In this document: positions 29,301 to 38,659 of the stretch, piece after piece
How the letters are laid out: each line of letters opens with the position of its first letter
How positions within the stretch are numbered: the stretch's first letter is position 1
Assembly: GCA_037783415.1 (NCBI GenBank)
Contig: JAZGTN010000028.1
Location: forward strand, 825,001 to 889,000
DNA from: Leptasterias polaris
Taxonomy: Eukaryota; Echinodermata; Asteroidea; Forcipulatida; Asteriidae
Direction of reading: 5' to 3'
Length of the DNA: 64,000 nucleotides
Made by a program: the position numbers and the translations under genes
Notes under the pieces: model-generated
Told to the model about the DNA's origin: nothing
Seen by the model: the letters and a program-made list of their open reading frames with translations, nothing else
Databases searched by the model: none

Positions 29301-30230
29301 TCGAAGACATTGTATGGCAAAGTCGTCGTACTCTGATGGAAGTTAAATTAAAAATTAAAGGGGTTTTTTCTGGGATTCCGACATGATCTAACGTCCACCA
29401 GCCATGTACAAACAGTTCATGTTTCATGTAGTTTATGCCATGTCCGTAGAATATGTGAAGGTTTTGTATGTTTTTGTAAAACTCCCTTGGGGAAAAAAGC
29501 ATAAAATAAAACAAATTTTTCAGCAAAAATCGGGACGGGCAACTTAAAACTTTAAAAGAGAACCCAACTTACCACTCAAAGATGTCCAAGCCAAAGTGCT
29601 ATTTATAAGAAAAGTTTGAGAAAGAAATATATTATCTAAATGAAAATATTCGTTTATTGGATTTGTATCGATGACGAGGAACCTCTCATCTCTGAATACT
29701 TTGGTGTAAATGTCTGTAATGCGCGCTGTTTCCGAAGCAACAGTCGCTAAGACTGTTGCTAAATTCTTCAAGCTGTATCTGTGAATTATGGGACGCAATT
29801 GGGTAAGGCTTTCAGGATTTTTAATTTATGTTAGCACCAATTGGTCTTTATCATTTTGATTCATGGGGTTTGTCTTGGTTAAGTCCTAGTAAGTGAAGTG
29901 GCATTTTTTGTACACGTTGCATGTTGCATGTTCATGTTGTGTGTTGCATGTCCCATAAAGGTCTTTAAACGCGGATCGGTTGCATGGTTCAAGAAGGTCG
30001 CGTCACACTAAAAACCCTAAACACTATCTTGATACTCTCTAAAGGTTTTGAGAATCATCTATGGTTACGCGCCTGAAGAAGTCGGGACCCGAGTGATGTC
30101 CAACATCAACGGTCGACAGGGCACCAGGAACGGCCCGAGCGAGGAGCGGACAAGAAGCGTGATGATCGGTGGAGAGTACAGCACGGTTGTTCAAGACGAA
30201 AGGGAACGATCGAGTGAAGCCAAAATATGA
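2135..30230 (+). CDS. GABBR2: GABA-B receptor subunit 2-like gene, 3' part (7 exons, join)
   Basis: Exons 2135-2300, 15831-15963, 22327-22434, 23882-24004, 25104-25246, 27514-27706 and 30045-30230 join in one frame to 349 residues. They give all seven helices of a class C GPCR. Known role of the family: GABA-B receptors are heterodimers at the plasma membrane in which subunit 2 couples to Gi/o. Family marks seen: IKMSSPNLNDLI before helix 2, KTWRVYSIF at the end of helix 3, a Cys at the top of helix 3 (IMCQ) and one in loop 2 (HNCAGD) for the conserved disulfide, and NVNIPALNDSKYIGLSVYNV across loop 3 and helix 6. These match my recollection of subunit 2 better than subunit 1. All acceptors are AG and donors GT, with matching phases. 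The ligand-binding exons are not in the window. Echinoderms may have several GABA-B-like paralogues, so strict orthology is not shown. Confidence 0.88.
4632..5712 (-). pseudogene. 5'-truncated L2/CR1-like LINE, reverse transcriptase relic
   Basis: Read on the - strand, 5709-4882 is one reading frame broken by two stops (5338-5340 and about 5302-5304). Motifs in order: CVLSPLLFPLYS, VKYADDTSLTGLI (the catalytic YADD), DDNHLVLNVHKTKE, VDVEIVTEYKYLGTFID, then LFYQSVIRS and the usual C-terminal region with THPLHSQIV. The copy starts in the palm domain, so the endonuclease and fingers are missing. The 3' end at 4632-4652 is a TTGAA microsatellite, as is common for such LINEs. Not functional. Confidence 0.88.
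6650..6875. repeat. Degenerate GCACACT minisatellite
   Basis: About eight diverged units of roughly 25-30 bp sharing GAGCACACT and TATGACGACTAGA, immediately upstream of a 40-bp duplication (6962-7042, TTATAGCATCTCATCTCCCA) and the 65-bp array. Confidence 0.7.
7076..7335. repeat. 65-bp tandem repeat x4
   Basis: Four almost identical units starting AAATCGACGGAACATGTTGT (7076, 7141, 7206, 7271); one G to C change in the fourth. High identity implies recent amplification. Confidence 0.97.
10631..10808. mobile_element. MITE-like element with CRE-type termini
   Basis: Inverted ends: CCTTATGCATATGACGTCA on the left, and on the right the complement of ACCTTATGCATTGACGTCA. Each end has the palindrome TGACGTCA (10644-10651, 10784-10791). 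GTAGGGCGCCCTC and ATGGCGGC are internal. A second copy is at 48017. Confidence 0.7.
11381..11763. mobile_element. Palindromic MITE copy
   Basis: Starts TTAAAGGG, ends near TTTGCCTTT. About 90% identical by eye to the copy at 26539. The middle holds GCGTTACGGCCGTAACG within a longer interrupted palindrome (11549-11587). The arms match those of the 15190 copy in inverse orientation (TAATGACT, CTTACTTGGTAA, GATAGTATAA). Confidence 0.85.
13185..13330. repeat. Dispersed repeat, diverged copy 3
   Basis: GAGCCTACGGATTGTCTGAC then AGAAACGCAGT aligns with GAGCCCGAAGGATTGCCTAA then AGAAACACAGT of copy 1; flanks match poorly. A 32-bp duplication (13104-13167) precedes it. Confidence 0.5.
15190..15561. 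mobile_element. Palindromic MITE, complete copy
   Basis: 372 bp from AAAGGCACTG to CAGTGCCTTT; inverted ends match for about 25 bp (AAAGGCACTGAACACG against AAAGGCACTGTACACG). A central hairpin AAAAGGCTTCTGGCCAGAAG lies at 15371-15396. The bases AACTCTGTT occur immediately outside both ends (15181-15189 and 15562-15570). TTAA also overlaps both ends. It sits 270 bp upstream of the receptor helix 2 exon. Confidence 0.88.
15831..15963 (+). CDS. GABBR2: GABA-B receptor exon: helix 2
   Basis: Acceptor tttgtttag; the first G completes the split Arg. The exon encodes 44 residues: LIKMSSPNLNDLIIVGCIMT (loop 1 into helix 2), a helix 2 ending ILLGVDARLL, and DSQLKIMCQ leading into helix 3. The Cys in IMCQ is the expected partner of the loop-2 disulfide. 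The donor after CAG is GTGATA, weaker than the others in this gene. It is preceded by the longest intron, 13,530 bp. Confidence 0.9.
18065..18745. mobile_element. Non-autonomous hAT-type transposon
   Basis: 681 bp with imperfect terminal inverted repeats (left CAGTGGCGGCGCTA, right end complement CAGCGGCGGCACCA) followed inside by G-rich/C-rich complementary tracts (GGGGGGGCAAA and TTTGCCCCCCCCCC). A perfect 8-bp direct duplication GTCTTGCC flanks it at 18057-18064 and 18746-18753. CAG-start ends and 8-bp duplications are hAT hallmarks. No transposase is encoded. It lies in intron 2. Confidence 0.9.
19819..20055 (+). pseudogene. CR1-like LINE, C-terminal reverse transcriptase fragment
   Basis: The + strand frame reads LIHAFVMCHLVFCNSLLSGI, then VQKMQVVQNSAARLIYR, then LILRDLH, stop, LPIHFRISFKMLLLAYE. 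This is the thumb/C-terminal region of CR1-group reverse transcriptases, where DLHWLP is normal. The expected Trp is a TGA stop at 19993-19995. Both ends are truncated and it lies inside intron 2 of the receptor. Confidence 0.8.
21205..21315. repeat. 37-bp tandem repeat x3
   Basis: Three exact copies of TGTAAATATCATTGTCTTCT followed by ATACTCCTTGAGAGCTG in intron 2. Confidence 0.97.
22327..22434 (+). CDS. GABBR2: GABA-B receptor exon: helix 3 and loop 2
   Basis: Exactly 36 codons between a ttgcag acceptor and a GTGAGT donor, phase 0 at both ends. It encodes FRAWLFGVSFTLSFGAMFSK and then TWRVYSIFTNKKLQKR. FGAMFSKTWRV is the strongly conserved helix 3/intracellular loop 2 signature of GABA-B subunits. 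The basic NKKLQKR stretch is cytoplasmic. Confidence 0.92.
22764..22886. repeat. 13-bp tandem repeat
   Basis: About nine copies of TAGCCAACAGCCA with TAGCCAACAGCCG variants in intron 3. Related motifs with GTAGCCGTAGCC or GGCTACGGC occur near 9518-9535 and 12415-12440, so this derives from a dispersed repeat. Confidence 0.92.
23700..23815. mobile_element. Palindromic MITE, fragment
   Basis: Contains CAATGACCAATTGAGCTGAA and CAGGTCTTTGATAGTTACC, a diverged right end of the same family, in intron 3 just before the helix 4 exon. Confidence 0.5.
23882..24004 (+). CDS. GABBR2: GABA-B receptor exon: helix 4
   Basis: 41 codons, phase 0 at both ends, between tctttgtttcag and GTAAGT. It begins VIKDYRLFVMVG, equivalent to the conserved lysine-containing loop 2/helix 4 start of subunit 2, and continues through a hydrophobic helix ending LTLWQILDNV. 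The final residues KILSKK begin extracellular loop 2. Confidence 0.92.
24204..24776. repeat. 31/33-bp minisatellite in intron 4
   Basis: About 18 copies of AGGCCTACACATGTGTAAAC followed by ATATAATATACGC (33 bp) or ATAATATACGC (31 bp). The two lengths alternate in part, giving a higher-order pattern. The core ACACATGTGT is palindromic. Confidence 0.95.
24792..24883. repeat. 30-bp repeat x3 in intron 4
   Basis: Three copies of TGGTTGTTGAACCAACTC then GACACCAAGAAG. Each unit contains a small hairpin (GTTG and CAAC around TTGAAC). Confidence 0.95.
25104..25246 (+). CDS. GABBR2: GABA-B receptor exon: loop 2 and helix 5
   Basis: Acceptor ccaatacag, donor GTAAGG. 47 codons plus two bases. VVLQQHNCAGD contains the loop-2 Cys. 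YFIWAVYIYKGLLLVFGMFI is helix 5, ending VWQTR, the equivalent of the AWETR segment in vertebrate subunit 2. The final AG joins the A of the next exon to give Arg. A 31/33-bp minisatellite lies just upstream in intron 4 and a 19-bp one begins about 190 bp downstream in intron 5. Confidence 0.92.
25434..25887. repeat. 19-bp minisatellite in intron 5
   Basis: About 24 copies of GACTTGCTATAGTTGTAAA with variants TTGTGAA and GGCTTGC spread through the array. No spacers, so it is a plain VNTR. Confidence 0.97.
26539..26928. mobile_element. Palindromic MITE copy with perfect 38-bp central palindrome
   Basis: Starts TTAAAGGGAACG and ends GCTTTTAA. Closest relative is the 11381 copy. 26702-26739 is a perfect palindrome with half-site AATCTGAGAAGCGTTACGG. 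It is in intron 5, between the helix 5 and helix 6/7 exons. Confidence 0.87.
27514..27706 (+). CDS. GABBR2: GABA-B receptor exon: helices 6 and 7
   Basis: Acceptor cttcatgttcag, donor GTGAGG. After the split Arg it encodes 64 residues: NVNIPALNDSKYIG (loop 3), helix 6 SVYNVVIFSALGVPLSYLL, a short outer loop, and helix 7 ending LTLCLLFLPK. NIPALNDSKYIG is close to the subunit 2 consensus and is the clearest evidence for subunit 2 rather than 1. It ends in phase 0. Confidence 0.93.
28018..28045. repeat. Near-perfect 24-bp palindrome
   Basis: CATAGACTTGTCCACAAGTC and TATG: 11-bp arms around CC. Same core as the element ends at 49335 and 59840. Confidence 0.6.
30045..30230 (+). CDS. GABBR2: Probable terminal exon: short C-terminal tail of the GABA-B receptor
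   Basis: After the acceptor ctctctaaag an in-frame 61-codon segment starts VLRIIYGYAPEEVG, which would follow the FLPK of helix 7 directly, and ends ERERSSEAKI and TGA. Base composition and polar residues look coding, and AATAAA motifs lie 9 bp and 31 bp after the stop (30239-30244, 30261-30266). The tail is about 60 residues, versus nearly 200 in vertebrate subunit 2, and I see no leucine heptads for the coiled coil that normally pairs subunits 1 and 2. The polypyrimidine tract is short. It could be an alternative last exon, with a longer isoform using candidate exons further downstream. No homologue was checked. Confidence 0.6.
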   Translation, partial: VLRIIYGYAPEEVGTRVMSNINGRQGTRNGPSEERTRSVMIGGEYSTVVQDERERSSEAKI

Positions 30231-30238
30231 TTCGATCA

Positions 30239-30266
30239 AATAAACTCGACGATGTTTGTAAATAAA
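30239..30266 (+). promoter_or_regulatory. Candidate polyadenylation signals
   Basis: AATAAA at 30239-30244 and again at 30261-30266, close downstream of the candidate receptor stop codon. Such a short 3' UTR is unusual for a GPCR, so a more distal site may be used. Confidence 0.35.
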
Positions 30267-33200
30267 ACCGAAGAGCTGTACAGAATGTTTCCATATACTT
30301 TTGCCCTTGATGTACCTTGATGGTGGGGTACCGTTCAGGTTGTTTGTGACCCACTTTTGACGTGAAAAATCCACCGATGGCAACATTGTAACTTTCGAGC
30401 TAGTGATGAAGACAATGACACTGACATCATCTTGTCGAAAATCTGTTTTGGAACAAGGAAGTCTCTTGTGATTTGGCATGCGTTCGGATTTGGATGTCGT
30501 TGGGGCTACTTGGCGCACTTCATTTCAACTTACTGCTGTATATGATTATGATTGATCAGCCAAGAGCTGTAAACACTGGTTACGCATCACCAACTGTGAT
30601 CGTGACGTTTGGACGAGATTTTGTGTTCGCCCAGGATGTAATCGATCTAACGCAGTGCCATAAACACGGCTTATTTGTGAGTACATTCTCACGATGACAC
30701 GTTCCACACCAGTCGCATGAAGTCCACTCGGTCATCGGCAGAGGCAGTTTGTGTTAGTGTTTGGAAATCCCCAGCCCTTTCCCGATGGGACTTCGGGACG
30801 CTTCCCTTACGTGTTAAATCATTTTCTGTGTTGTTTTTCCGTTTAATGTCAAAGATAGCCGGGGCTTTCTATTGAGTTCTGTTATAGGCCTTCACCGATT
30901 CTAAATTCACCGTGTGCTTGATTGTCATCGGGTAAAGTTACTCCAGCTAAATGGTGATCCAAACAAAGCCAAATAGCCGCCTTTTTGTGAAAACAAATTT
31001 TCTTCAGATATAAGATGGGACCCGCGATGCCAGTGAAACTCAATGCAACAAGTGACGTTTGGTTCCTCAACTGGTAAAAAACGCAATTGGTTTGCATCCT
31101 AGATGTTTTAATACGAAACATGAGTATTGTGTTAACCTCAAGTATGACTTCGCGAAGTAATTTTGCAAATTTGAATCCGAGTTGACAACTTAAATTACTG
31201 TTAAATTGTGTTTAAGCATAGAGAAAGGACAATCCATTCTCTTGGGTACACAATGCTTCTGCCTGTACATAAACAGAAATTCCCAGATGCAGCCAGATCG
31301 CACGTGGACAACCAAACATGCCCAGCGCACGCCATGGAAGATTTGCAGGAGAGATAAGCCTACTCACTCACCTGGCCAGGGATATACACAAAACAAAAAC
31401 TGGTTTTCGAGAGGATAACTGCGCAGGGAAACGGAGACCTTTGGCGATGAGTCGAATGCTGGGACGGGTAAACACGAAGATTCCCCCGGCAACTAGTTTG
31501 CCATTTGTCCAAGCGTTCATGTAACTTTAACTTTTTTGTATTTTGTCGTACGTTCTCTCATGACAAATTGGAAATAACACAACGTTCGAAAATGTCGCTT
31601 TCATTTCAAATCATACGGGAAATACAATTTGAGATAAAGTACGGATATGCTGGCAAGAAGCAGAAGGTAATCAACGTAGACCATGGAGGTAGCCCTACCT
31701 CCATGCGTAGACCTATTTCATTGAAAGAGTGTTCTCAAAGGACCTTTTACAAAGATATTACCAAACTATCTGAGAGCAACAAATGCTTATGAAAATTCCC
31801 TAAGTACTGACTGTATTACTCTAAAGACGATAGGCTTTGTCCCTTCGTATACAAAAAGAAACGAATGTAAATTACAGGGACGTCTTGATTCGGATCGAGT
31901 GATGAGTCTTTTGAACAATATTTCTGATCGGTCCTGTCCATTTTCATTACGGTACAGACAAGTACTATAACGGATTCGTTTCTGTTTTCTGGCGTCTCTG
32001 TTTTCCAATATCTAAGTCAGGTTCCTGTTTCGCTCCACTCTGTTCTTCCTTGAGAAGTAAAGAGACAGGGTGTACATGGATATTTTTGGACAGAGCCCTA
32101 TGTGTTCGGAAGATTCCAAAAAGGGCTGCAAAACATCACTACAGCATGAACGTTCAAATTCTTTTCCAGATCCGCAAGTGATCTAGGGTAACTTTTTCTT
32201 ACCGTTAAAACTCAATGAGGAGACTAAATCGAGGCTGGTAATAGTCTGATCCCAGTGGTATGGCATTATATTAAGTATTTGTGACTGTTGCTGCTTGCAG
32301 AAAGGAACACGACAATAGTGACCTTATGGATGAAAACACTCTTGATTTAAACGCATTTGGGTTTCTGGCATCACCAAGAGAGACATTTCTTTCCTTTTTA
32401 TATGATTGTTTTTCTTTTTTCAAGAATTTCTTCGTTTTATTTATTCCCCTATGGATCGTGTCTCATGGCAATCGCTTTCAGATTTCATTTCATGCAAGTA
32501 GAGTCTCGAACAACCCTTGGCATTACCAATGAAACGAAAGCAACACCGGTATATTTCCCTACGGTTCTGGTACGGTTACTTGAACAATGTGGGTCGATTC
32601 ACATGAAGCTTTTTCTCTTCAAAATTACTATACTACGGAGGAGAAAGATGCCATTCAGAGACCAATTTTCATTGGCTCTGATTACCGTGGATCTATGTTT
32701 TAGAATGGATACAAGATTCAACAATGGTCCACGACCAAGTGTCTTTTGTTGATTGTTCGCTTGCTTATTGTCATGTTCAATTGTGTTGGTTTTGGTTTGA
32801 TGGTCTTTATGGATAATTATTGGTTGAATTGAATCTCTGTTCACATCCAAATGACATGGGAAGACACTTTGTCATAGGGGCGGGTAGTTTAAGTAGAAAC
32901 CCACAGTTTTACCCAAATTATCGTACAGGCGTTTCTCTTTTGTAACAGCGTTGTAAAGTATATAAACAATCGTGTTTTAAATCAGGTAAAACAAAATAAG
33001 TGCTATGTAAAAATGAACAAAAATAATGTATGTCTGTACTTTAAATATTATAGAATATATATATATATATAAATTATAAATCAACACATCTTAGGCCTAT
33101 ATCATTTTATTGTATATTATATAATATACTGTTGGGCCCTGTGTGTGTAAGGGTAAGGGAGGGTAACAATTAGATTAAGGGCCCAAAGTGTGACATTTAT

Positions 33201-33563
33201 CAGTACAAATTGTGCTATTTTAGGAAATGAATCAGCCCTCGAATACCAACAATTATGTTTTCCCACACTTAAGCTCGTTTCCTATATTTTCAATTGTTTA
33301 AACATTAACAACACCTCTTTGCGACTAGGGCGGCAACAAGTTTGAAATATTGTTACCATCGTGTAAGTAGGGGATCGACAACAGTTGTGTTTGTTGTCTT
33401 TTGTGGGTTATTTTCTTCTTTTTTATGTGGGGAGGGGTGTTCTTTTCACTGCATGGTTTTTCTGTGAAATATATTTATATTGGCTTATTGAAAGCAAGTG
33501 TGTTATGCACATACCTGTCTCTACACGAAGCGTTCCATGTAGGGAGCTCGTGAATAAAATATG

Positions 33564-33656
33564 TTAGTACATCAGGTAGGTGTACATCAGGTAGGTGATG
33601 GGAGTGTACATCAGGTAGGTGATGGGAGTGTACATCAGGTAGGTGATGGGAGTGTA
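33564..33656. repeat. 24-bp tandem repeat
   Basis: TACATCAGGTAGGTGATGGG and AGTG, about four copies, the first one shortened. Confidence 0.9.
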
Positions 33657-33841
33657 ACTGTGATGATACAAGCATGGAATTTGGCATACAGTCAGAGTAT
33701 GTCATGATATTTGGCTATATGGCCGATATTCGGCTACAAGCAGTTTTAAAAAAAATGTATGCTATTGCTTGTTCTACCTACATATATCACAAAATGGCCA
33801 AAATGGCCCGATAGCCAAATATCTTTCCCATGACATACTTT

Positions 33842-34090
33842 GATTTATATTTTATATTTATTTCATTTCTCGGGTAGATAAAAAATACAATAATGCACAT
33901 TAATTATGTTAAAACATTAATAGATACAGCAATGAGCAACTAAAATACAGAGGAAGGAAAGAGAAACAGCTGGAGCCCGAAGGATTGCCTAAAAGAAACA
34001 CAGTTCCTGTCTAGAGGCTCTCCTCTCCAGCTGGTCCTAAAGACAACAATAATAAATTGAAATATAAACATATATATTTCGTGCCAAATA
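33842..34090. repeat. Dispersed repeat, copy 1
   Basis: Shares long stretches with 60826-61030: CTCGGGTAGATAAAAAATAC, AATAATGCACATTA, GAGCCCGAAGGATTGCCTAA, GTTCCTGTCTAGAGGCTC, CTCCAGCTG. Probably a retroelement 3' region; the class is not determined. Confidence 0.8.
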
Positions 34091-36942
34091 AGGCTTGTAT
34101 CATCAAAGGCAAAATATTCTCCCAAATACTTCCCCTATCTGACACACTAATAGGGCACCTGCTTCTTGGAAATTCGAGCTGGAAGTTGTGGATGACACAA
34201 AATGGCACAGCGTATAGATAGAAGGCCGAATGGATCCAAACGTCATTTAACTCACTAATGAGACAAACTTTTTACCCTAAGCTGGGTGTGTTTGATTTTA
34301 CGAGATAATGTGAACAGGTTTGAAGATTGGTTCTGGAAAGTAGTGTTGGACTTAGTTGTTCCAGAATGATCGAAATATCAAAGGAGATACTGAAGGAGGT
34401 CAGCAAAGGCAGGGTGGGAGGGAGTTGGTAACGTGTGTCGAGTTGGATTGCCAACTAGGTTCCACTCGCCTACACCTATTCAGTAACACCAGTATTATAT
34501 CTGACCGTATCTTCATCCATGCCAACGATAACGTTTTATAATGACCGACGTAATCGACTGACAACTTACACCAAGGACAACCAACTATTATGACTTACAG
34601 ACGTGACCGATCTTATCTTTTATTTTTCTGTCAATGTTTAAAGCATAACCCCTTCACAACCACCTTGGATAGGGCAGAGTAACCACTTTAAATACTCGAC
34701 CACTAATAACTTCTGTCTCGATCAAAGCAATGGTGCAACTTAATGTACTCGAAGGAGCAAGAAGGGAAAGACCTATGTGACTATTAATTTATTTATTTTA
34801 TTTTGTCAAGTGATTTTTATTTGTTGCCTTTGTTGGTGGTATGGTTGGCATGTGGCACCTTTCCATACCTTCCAATTTGCACCATTATTTGAATATCCCT
34901 CGCTTCGTAGCGGAGACTCACTCGTGAACTAGGATTTTATCCCTTCCCTTGAGTCGTTTATTTGAACGGTCCCTGTGCCCATCATTCTTGGGTTTGCCTT
35001 TCATATCTCAAATTGAACTGAACATTCAAATATGAAGAAGAAGAAGAAAATGCATGTCTTCAGGCGGTTTGGGAATTGATTGGTTATACAATGCAGGAAA
35101 TGAGTAAAGGGAGATATTACAATTTTTCATCTAGATGCAAGATGATTTTATTGGGCCAGTGTAAATATTGGACTACCATGGACTAAATACTACCTTGATA
35201 GCGCACTTATTCTTCGCCATTACAATCATCAATTTAAAAAGGTGCTTCGCTTGGTTTGGATCACATCTCAGTCTGTTTTCTTTCAATCTCACGCTCTCTT
35301 TATCGAGAAGGGGAAAGAACACCGACTTTTGTTTGGGTTAAAAGAAACCTATGCAAAGCTTAATTTTACGGATTGAAGTTTGTATTTTACGGAAGCTTGC
35401 AGTCCTTAATGTTGTCTGCTTCTGAATTGAACACAGGTGTAAGCCAATATTGTGCTTTATCAAATATTGTGCTTTATCAGCGTGTATCATGTTGCACTCA
35501 AACGGGGCTGTGGATGGTTTAGGAAGTTTTGACTAACTACCTGCAATTAGTGGTACAAAGGAATGCACTACAGGGTTTTTATTACAATGGATTGCTGGGT
35601 TAACCAAACAAAGTAACGGACGGACTAATAATTTGACTTGGACGAAATCAAATCTGGAGTCGAGCTCGGTTTCAAATCTTCTTTGCTTTGGGTTTCCTTT
35701 ATTGAAATCAGTTTCCTGCTTAAAGCTGAGGATATAGATTTAATTTGAATTGGTTTTTCTTTCTTTTTTAAATTGGGAACTCCCTGGTTTTTTCAGAGGG
35801 TCGGATTTGCGTACAACCGTCCTTTTGGCAGCTATGTGCATGAGGAATTTATTTAAACTAGGTCAAGACCTGTCGTGGGAATGAAAGAATTGGAACAAAA
35901 CGAAAGAACCGGAAATCAAAATCGTGTGGTCTAGTTCCCAGCTCCGTTATCAATCGGACCGTGATAAATATGCACTCGGGCAATTTGACTGACTAAAGGG
36001 AAACACTGGACAGTCCACGCATCACAAACGAACTATGTATGGCCCATTCAAAATAAAGTCTGTCATTTTTGAGGTGCATCGGCAATGGCATGGTTGGTAA
36101 TTCGTTGATAACTGAGGGTTAATGTGACAAATTTTATAGAAAGCCAAAGGTGACTCGATTTTTAACAGTAATGCTTGAGACTCGGCAGTCAGGAAGTGTC
36201 AAGGTTTAGTCGGCCTGGCACACTCAACTCACAACACCATACGAAATCACGGCCAGAGTTTTGGCTTCAATTCCGAAAGTTTTGTTATTTTGTATTATTA
36301 TTTCTGGTTGTCTTTTGCAGTAGACAATTTTGTTAAACCCCTCTTAAATTAGGCAGGAAAGTGCACTGCGAACCCTCATATGTTTTCATGGGCTTTATAA
36401 ACTATGTAGGTTACAGGTGTCGTTCAAATTGAAAATGGGGTTTGGGGTTTTTTTTTTCTGACCAGACTGGAGACTGTGGACATAACAAGACAGACCTACC
36501 ACAAACTCCCGCGAAGTTATTACTGTGACCATTGAGCAATGCTGTGACCAAGTTTAACAGTAGTCTTGCTACCATAATAGTGTAAGCCATGTTTTCATGA
36601 CAGAGACCGGTCGGTAAAAATACTATCGGTGTCCCAAAGGGACTCATTTTGGAACCACCTTCCATCAAATATAGGTTTTGTGGGACCGGTACCACCTTAT
36701 GGAGTTCTTTGGTACCTATTTTAGGTGCTTTCTGAAGAACTGTTATTCTTAATGGTGAATCGTTTGTAATTTTTTCGAAAATTGTTTTTTGTGGAAAACA
36801 TAACTATTTGAAAGAATTTTAGTATTCTCAAAAAAACAAATATATTGTCCTCTTAACCTATGACTGACTGACCTGAGACAGTAAAATGATTGACAATGTA
36901 AATTAACCCAGCATAACAAGTGTTATTCTTTGTGCATTTCAG

Positions 36943-36993
36943 GAGAGGGAATCAATCGCAAGCTGCTTACCAATTATTAGAAATGAAACTGTG
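36943..36993 (+). CDS. Speculative small cassette exon (17 codons)
   Basis: A good acceptor context (tgttattctttgtgcatttcag) is followed by 17 open codons, ERESIASCLPIIRNETV, before a GTATAA donor-like site. Phase 0 at both ends, so it would fit after the helix 7 exon of the receptor. If not spliced out there, the frame ends after one more codon (TAA). Short length makes chance occurrence quite possible. Confidence 0.15.
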
Positions 36994-37195
36994 GTATAAC
37001 TAGTTAGTAACGGCCTCGCGTTTCGACGCTAGCAGAGGCTCTTTCAAAGACCAAATAATAACATAACATTCACAAACAAGTAGCGTAACAGTAGTCAGAC
37101 GAAACAGTTGTTTGTTCTTACTATTTTATGCATTTTCACAATTACAAGTTGGCGTGACACTTTTGCGCAGAGAAAATCCACGTGAGACTGAAGTG

Positions 37196-37206
37196 GGATT
37201 CGAACC
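37196..37206 (-). ncRNA. Pol III B-box-like sequence, possible tRNA-derived SINE relic
   Basis: On the - strand GGTTCGAATCC, the exact B-box consensus, lies in a T-arm-like context (GGGTTCGAATCCC). No convincing A-box or cloverleaf can be drawn upstream, so it is not an intact tRNA. Confidence 0.35.
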
Positions 37207-37759
37207 CATAAACCCGAGTGCGTGATTTTTAAGGTTTCGACACACAGTTTAGTATGGCATTCTCACGGTAAAGTAACTCTCACATTAAACAAAAGTATAA
37301 ATTCTTTGGGCTTTTACTTTCTTGGGTAATATCTGGAATATGACAGTACACCTCGTGGTAAGTATTTGATGTTCTCAACAGTTGTTGATTTTAAATATCT
37401 CTTTCTCGATCTGTAGCCATTGCGCCTACGGTTTCTATCCGTACCCGAATGGCAAGCATCTTCCCAATATGTATTTAATACCTACATTATAGAGGACCAC
37501 TCATAGAGTCGTCTCTGTTCTGCAATGAGCGAGGAAGGCTAAACTAGAGCAGCCTGGGGGATTAAACAGCATATCTGACAGGGATCTTGATGTCAAATCT
37601 CCAGCCAGACTCGTATCACCTTCTTCAATTTAGAATCTTAGCCTTCTATAATAGGCTTGTACATGAATATTAGTCCCAGAAAAACAAACGCGGTATATAA
37701 ACCTGCTTTTCGAATAATACTCATTAGTTGGGCGCAGGTGTGGCATATTGAGAGAAACC

Positions 37760-37938
37760 ATTCCACACACAGTCTGTTCGCTCACGTAAGACTTCATTCT
37801 AACGGGGCATGGACAGTCTCGTTGCTCACGTGAGACTTTATTCTTACGGGGGTGGCAGATCTGAACTTTCCATTGACAGTCTCGTTGCTCACGTGACGTA
37901 TACTTCATTCTAACGGGGGTGGCAGATCTGAACTTTGT
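37760..37938. repeat. Irregular tandem repeat with CACGTG boxes
   Basis: Three units sharing ACAGTCTCGTTGCTCACGTGA, TTCATTCTAACGGGGGTGG and CAGATCTGAACTTT; units two and three share about 75 bp. Confidence 0.75.
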
Positions 37939-38659
37939 TTCCAGTCAGACTTCATCTCCTCACAGGCAATTTAACTTGAACCAAATTAAGAATAAAAGAC
38001 GCAGACATGGTGAAAGAGAGTGGACAAGAAGTAGCATCTGTGAATCGAAATCTGTTTTGTCATGGCGTGTATCCTTCGGGTGGGTTATGTGATTGCACTT
38101 TCCTTTTGGAATTTAATCAAAAAGCTATTTTGTCCTTTCAACTCAAAATAATAAACACTTTGAAAATGGTCCGCGTCTCTGATTTTCATTCAGATGCAAC
38201 TGAGACTACCTGTTTACAGGAAATGCAGAGACATTTTTTGGTACAACACTATCTCGCAGGTGTTCAACTCGGCTTGTTATTAATCGGTCGAGTGCAAGCA
38301 TTCTTGTTTGACTCAAATCCATTTGAAGGCTAAATGACAAGACAGACAACACACATACATGCACACAAGGGTGACAAGAGCAGTCAAGTGGAAATACATG
38401 AATAGATAGAGTGGAGAGAGAAAAGCAGAAAGCATTCAGAAAAAGCAGGGGGTAAGCAGGGATTATGGAGGGAAGGGGATGGCTTGACCACAAGAAGTTG
38501 GAAACACAAAGGACAAAATGGGGGTTGGAAGAAAAGTTTATAATTAGTTAATAGGGCAGACTAAAAATATGGATATCAGTGGGGGAAAGGGAGAAGGCAA
38601 AGACAAAAGGTTATTAGTTCAAACCATGGGGCTGAGTGGTCTTTATGCACCTTATCCAC

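Larger units (their letters stand above)
30270..36400. other. Non-coding stretch, no gene recognised
   Basis: Contains the dispersed repeat at 33842 and the 24-bp repeat at 33564. Open frames are short and AT-rich. An acceptor-like site at 32301 opens a frame (KEHDNSDLMDENTLDLNAF) that lacks a convincing donor. Confidence 0.5.

Noticed and set aside
30039..30518. 159-codon - strand open frame.
   Set aside because: It is antisense to the candidate receptor tail exon, has no recognisable domain, and the + strand frame fits the exon phase.
32301..32360. Good acceptor (ctgcttgcag) with open frame KEHDNSDLMDENTLDLNAF.
   Set aside because: Phase 1 does not match the preceding receptor exon and no donor of quality follows.
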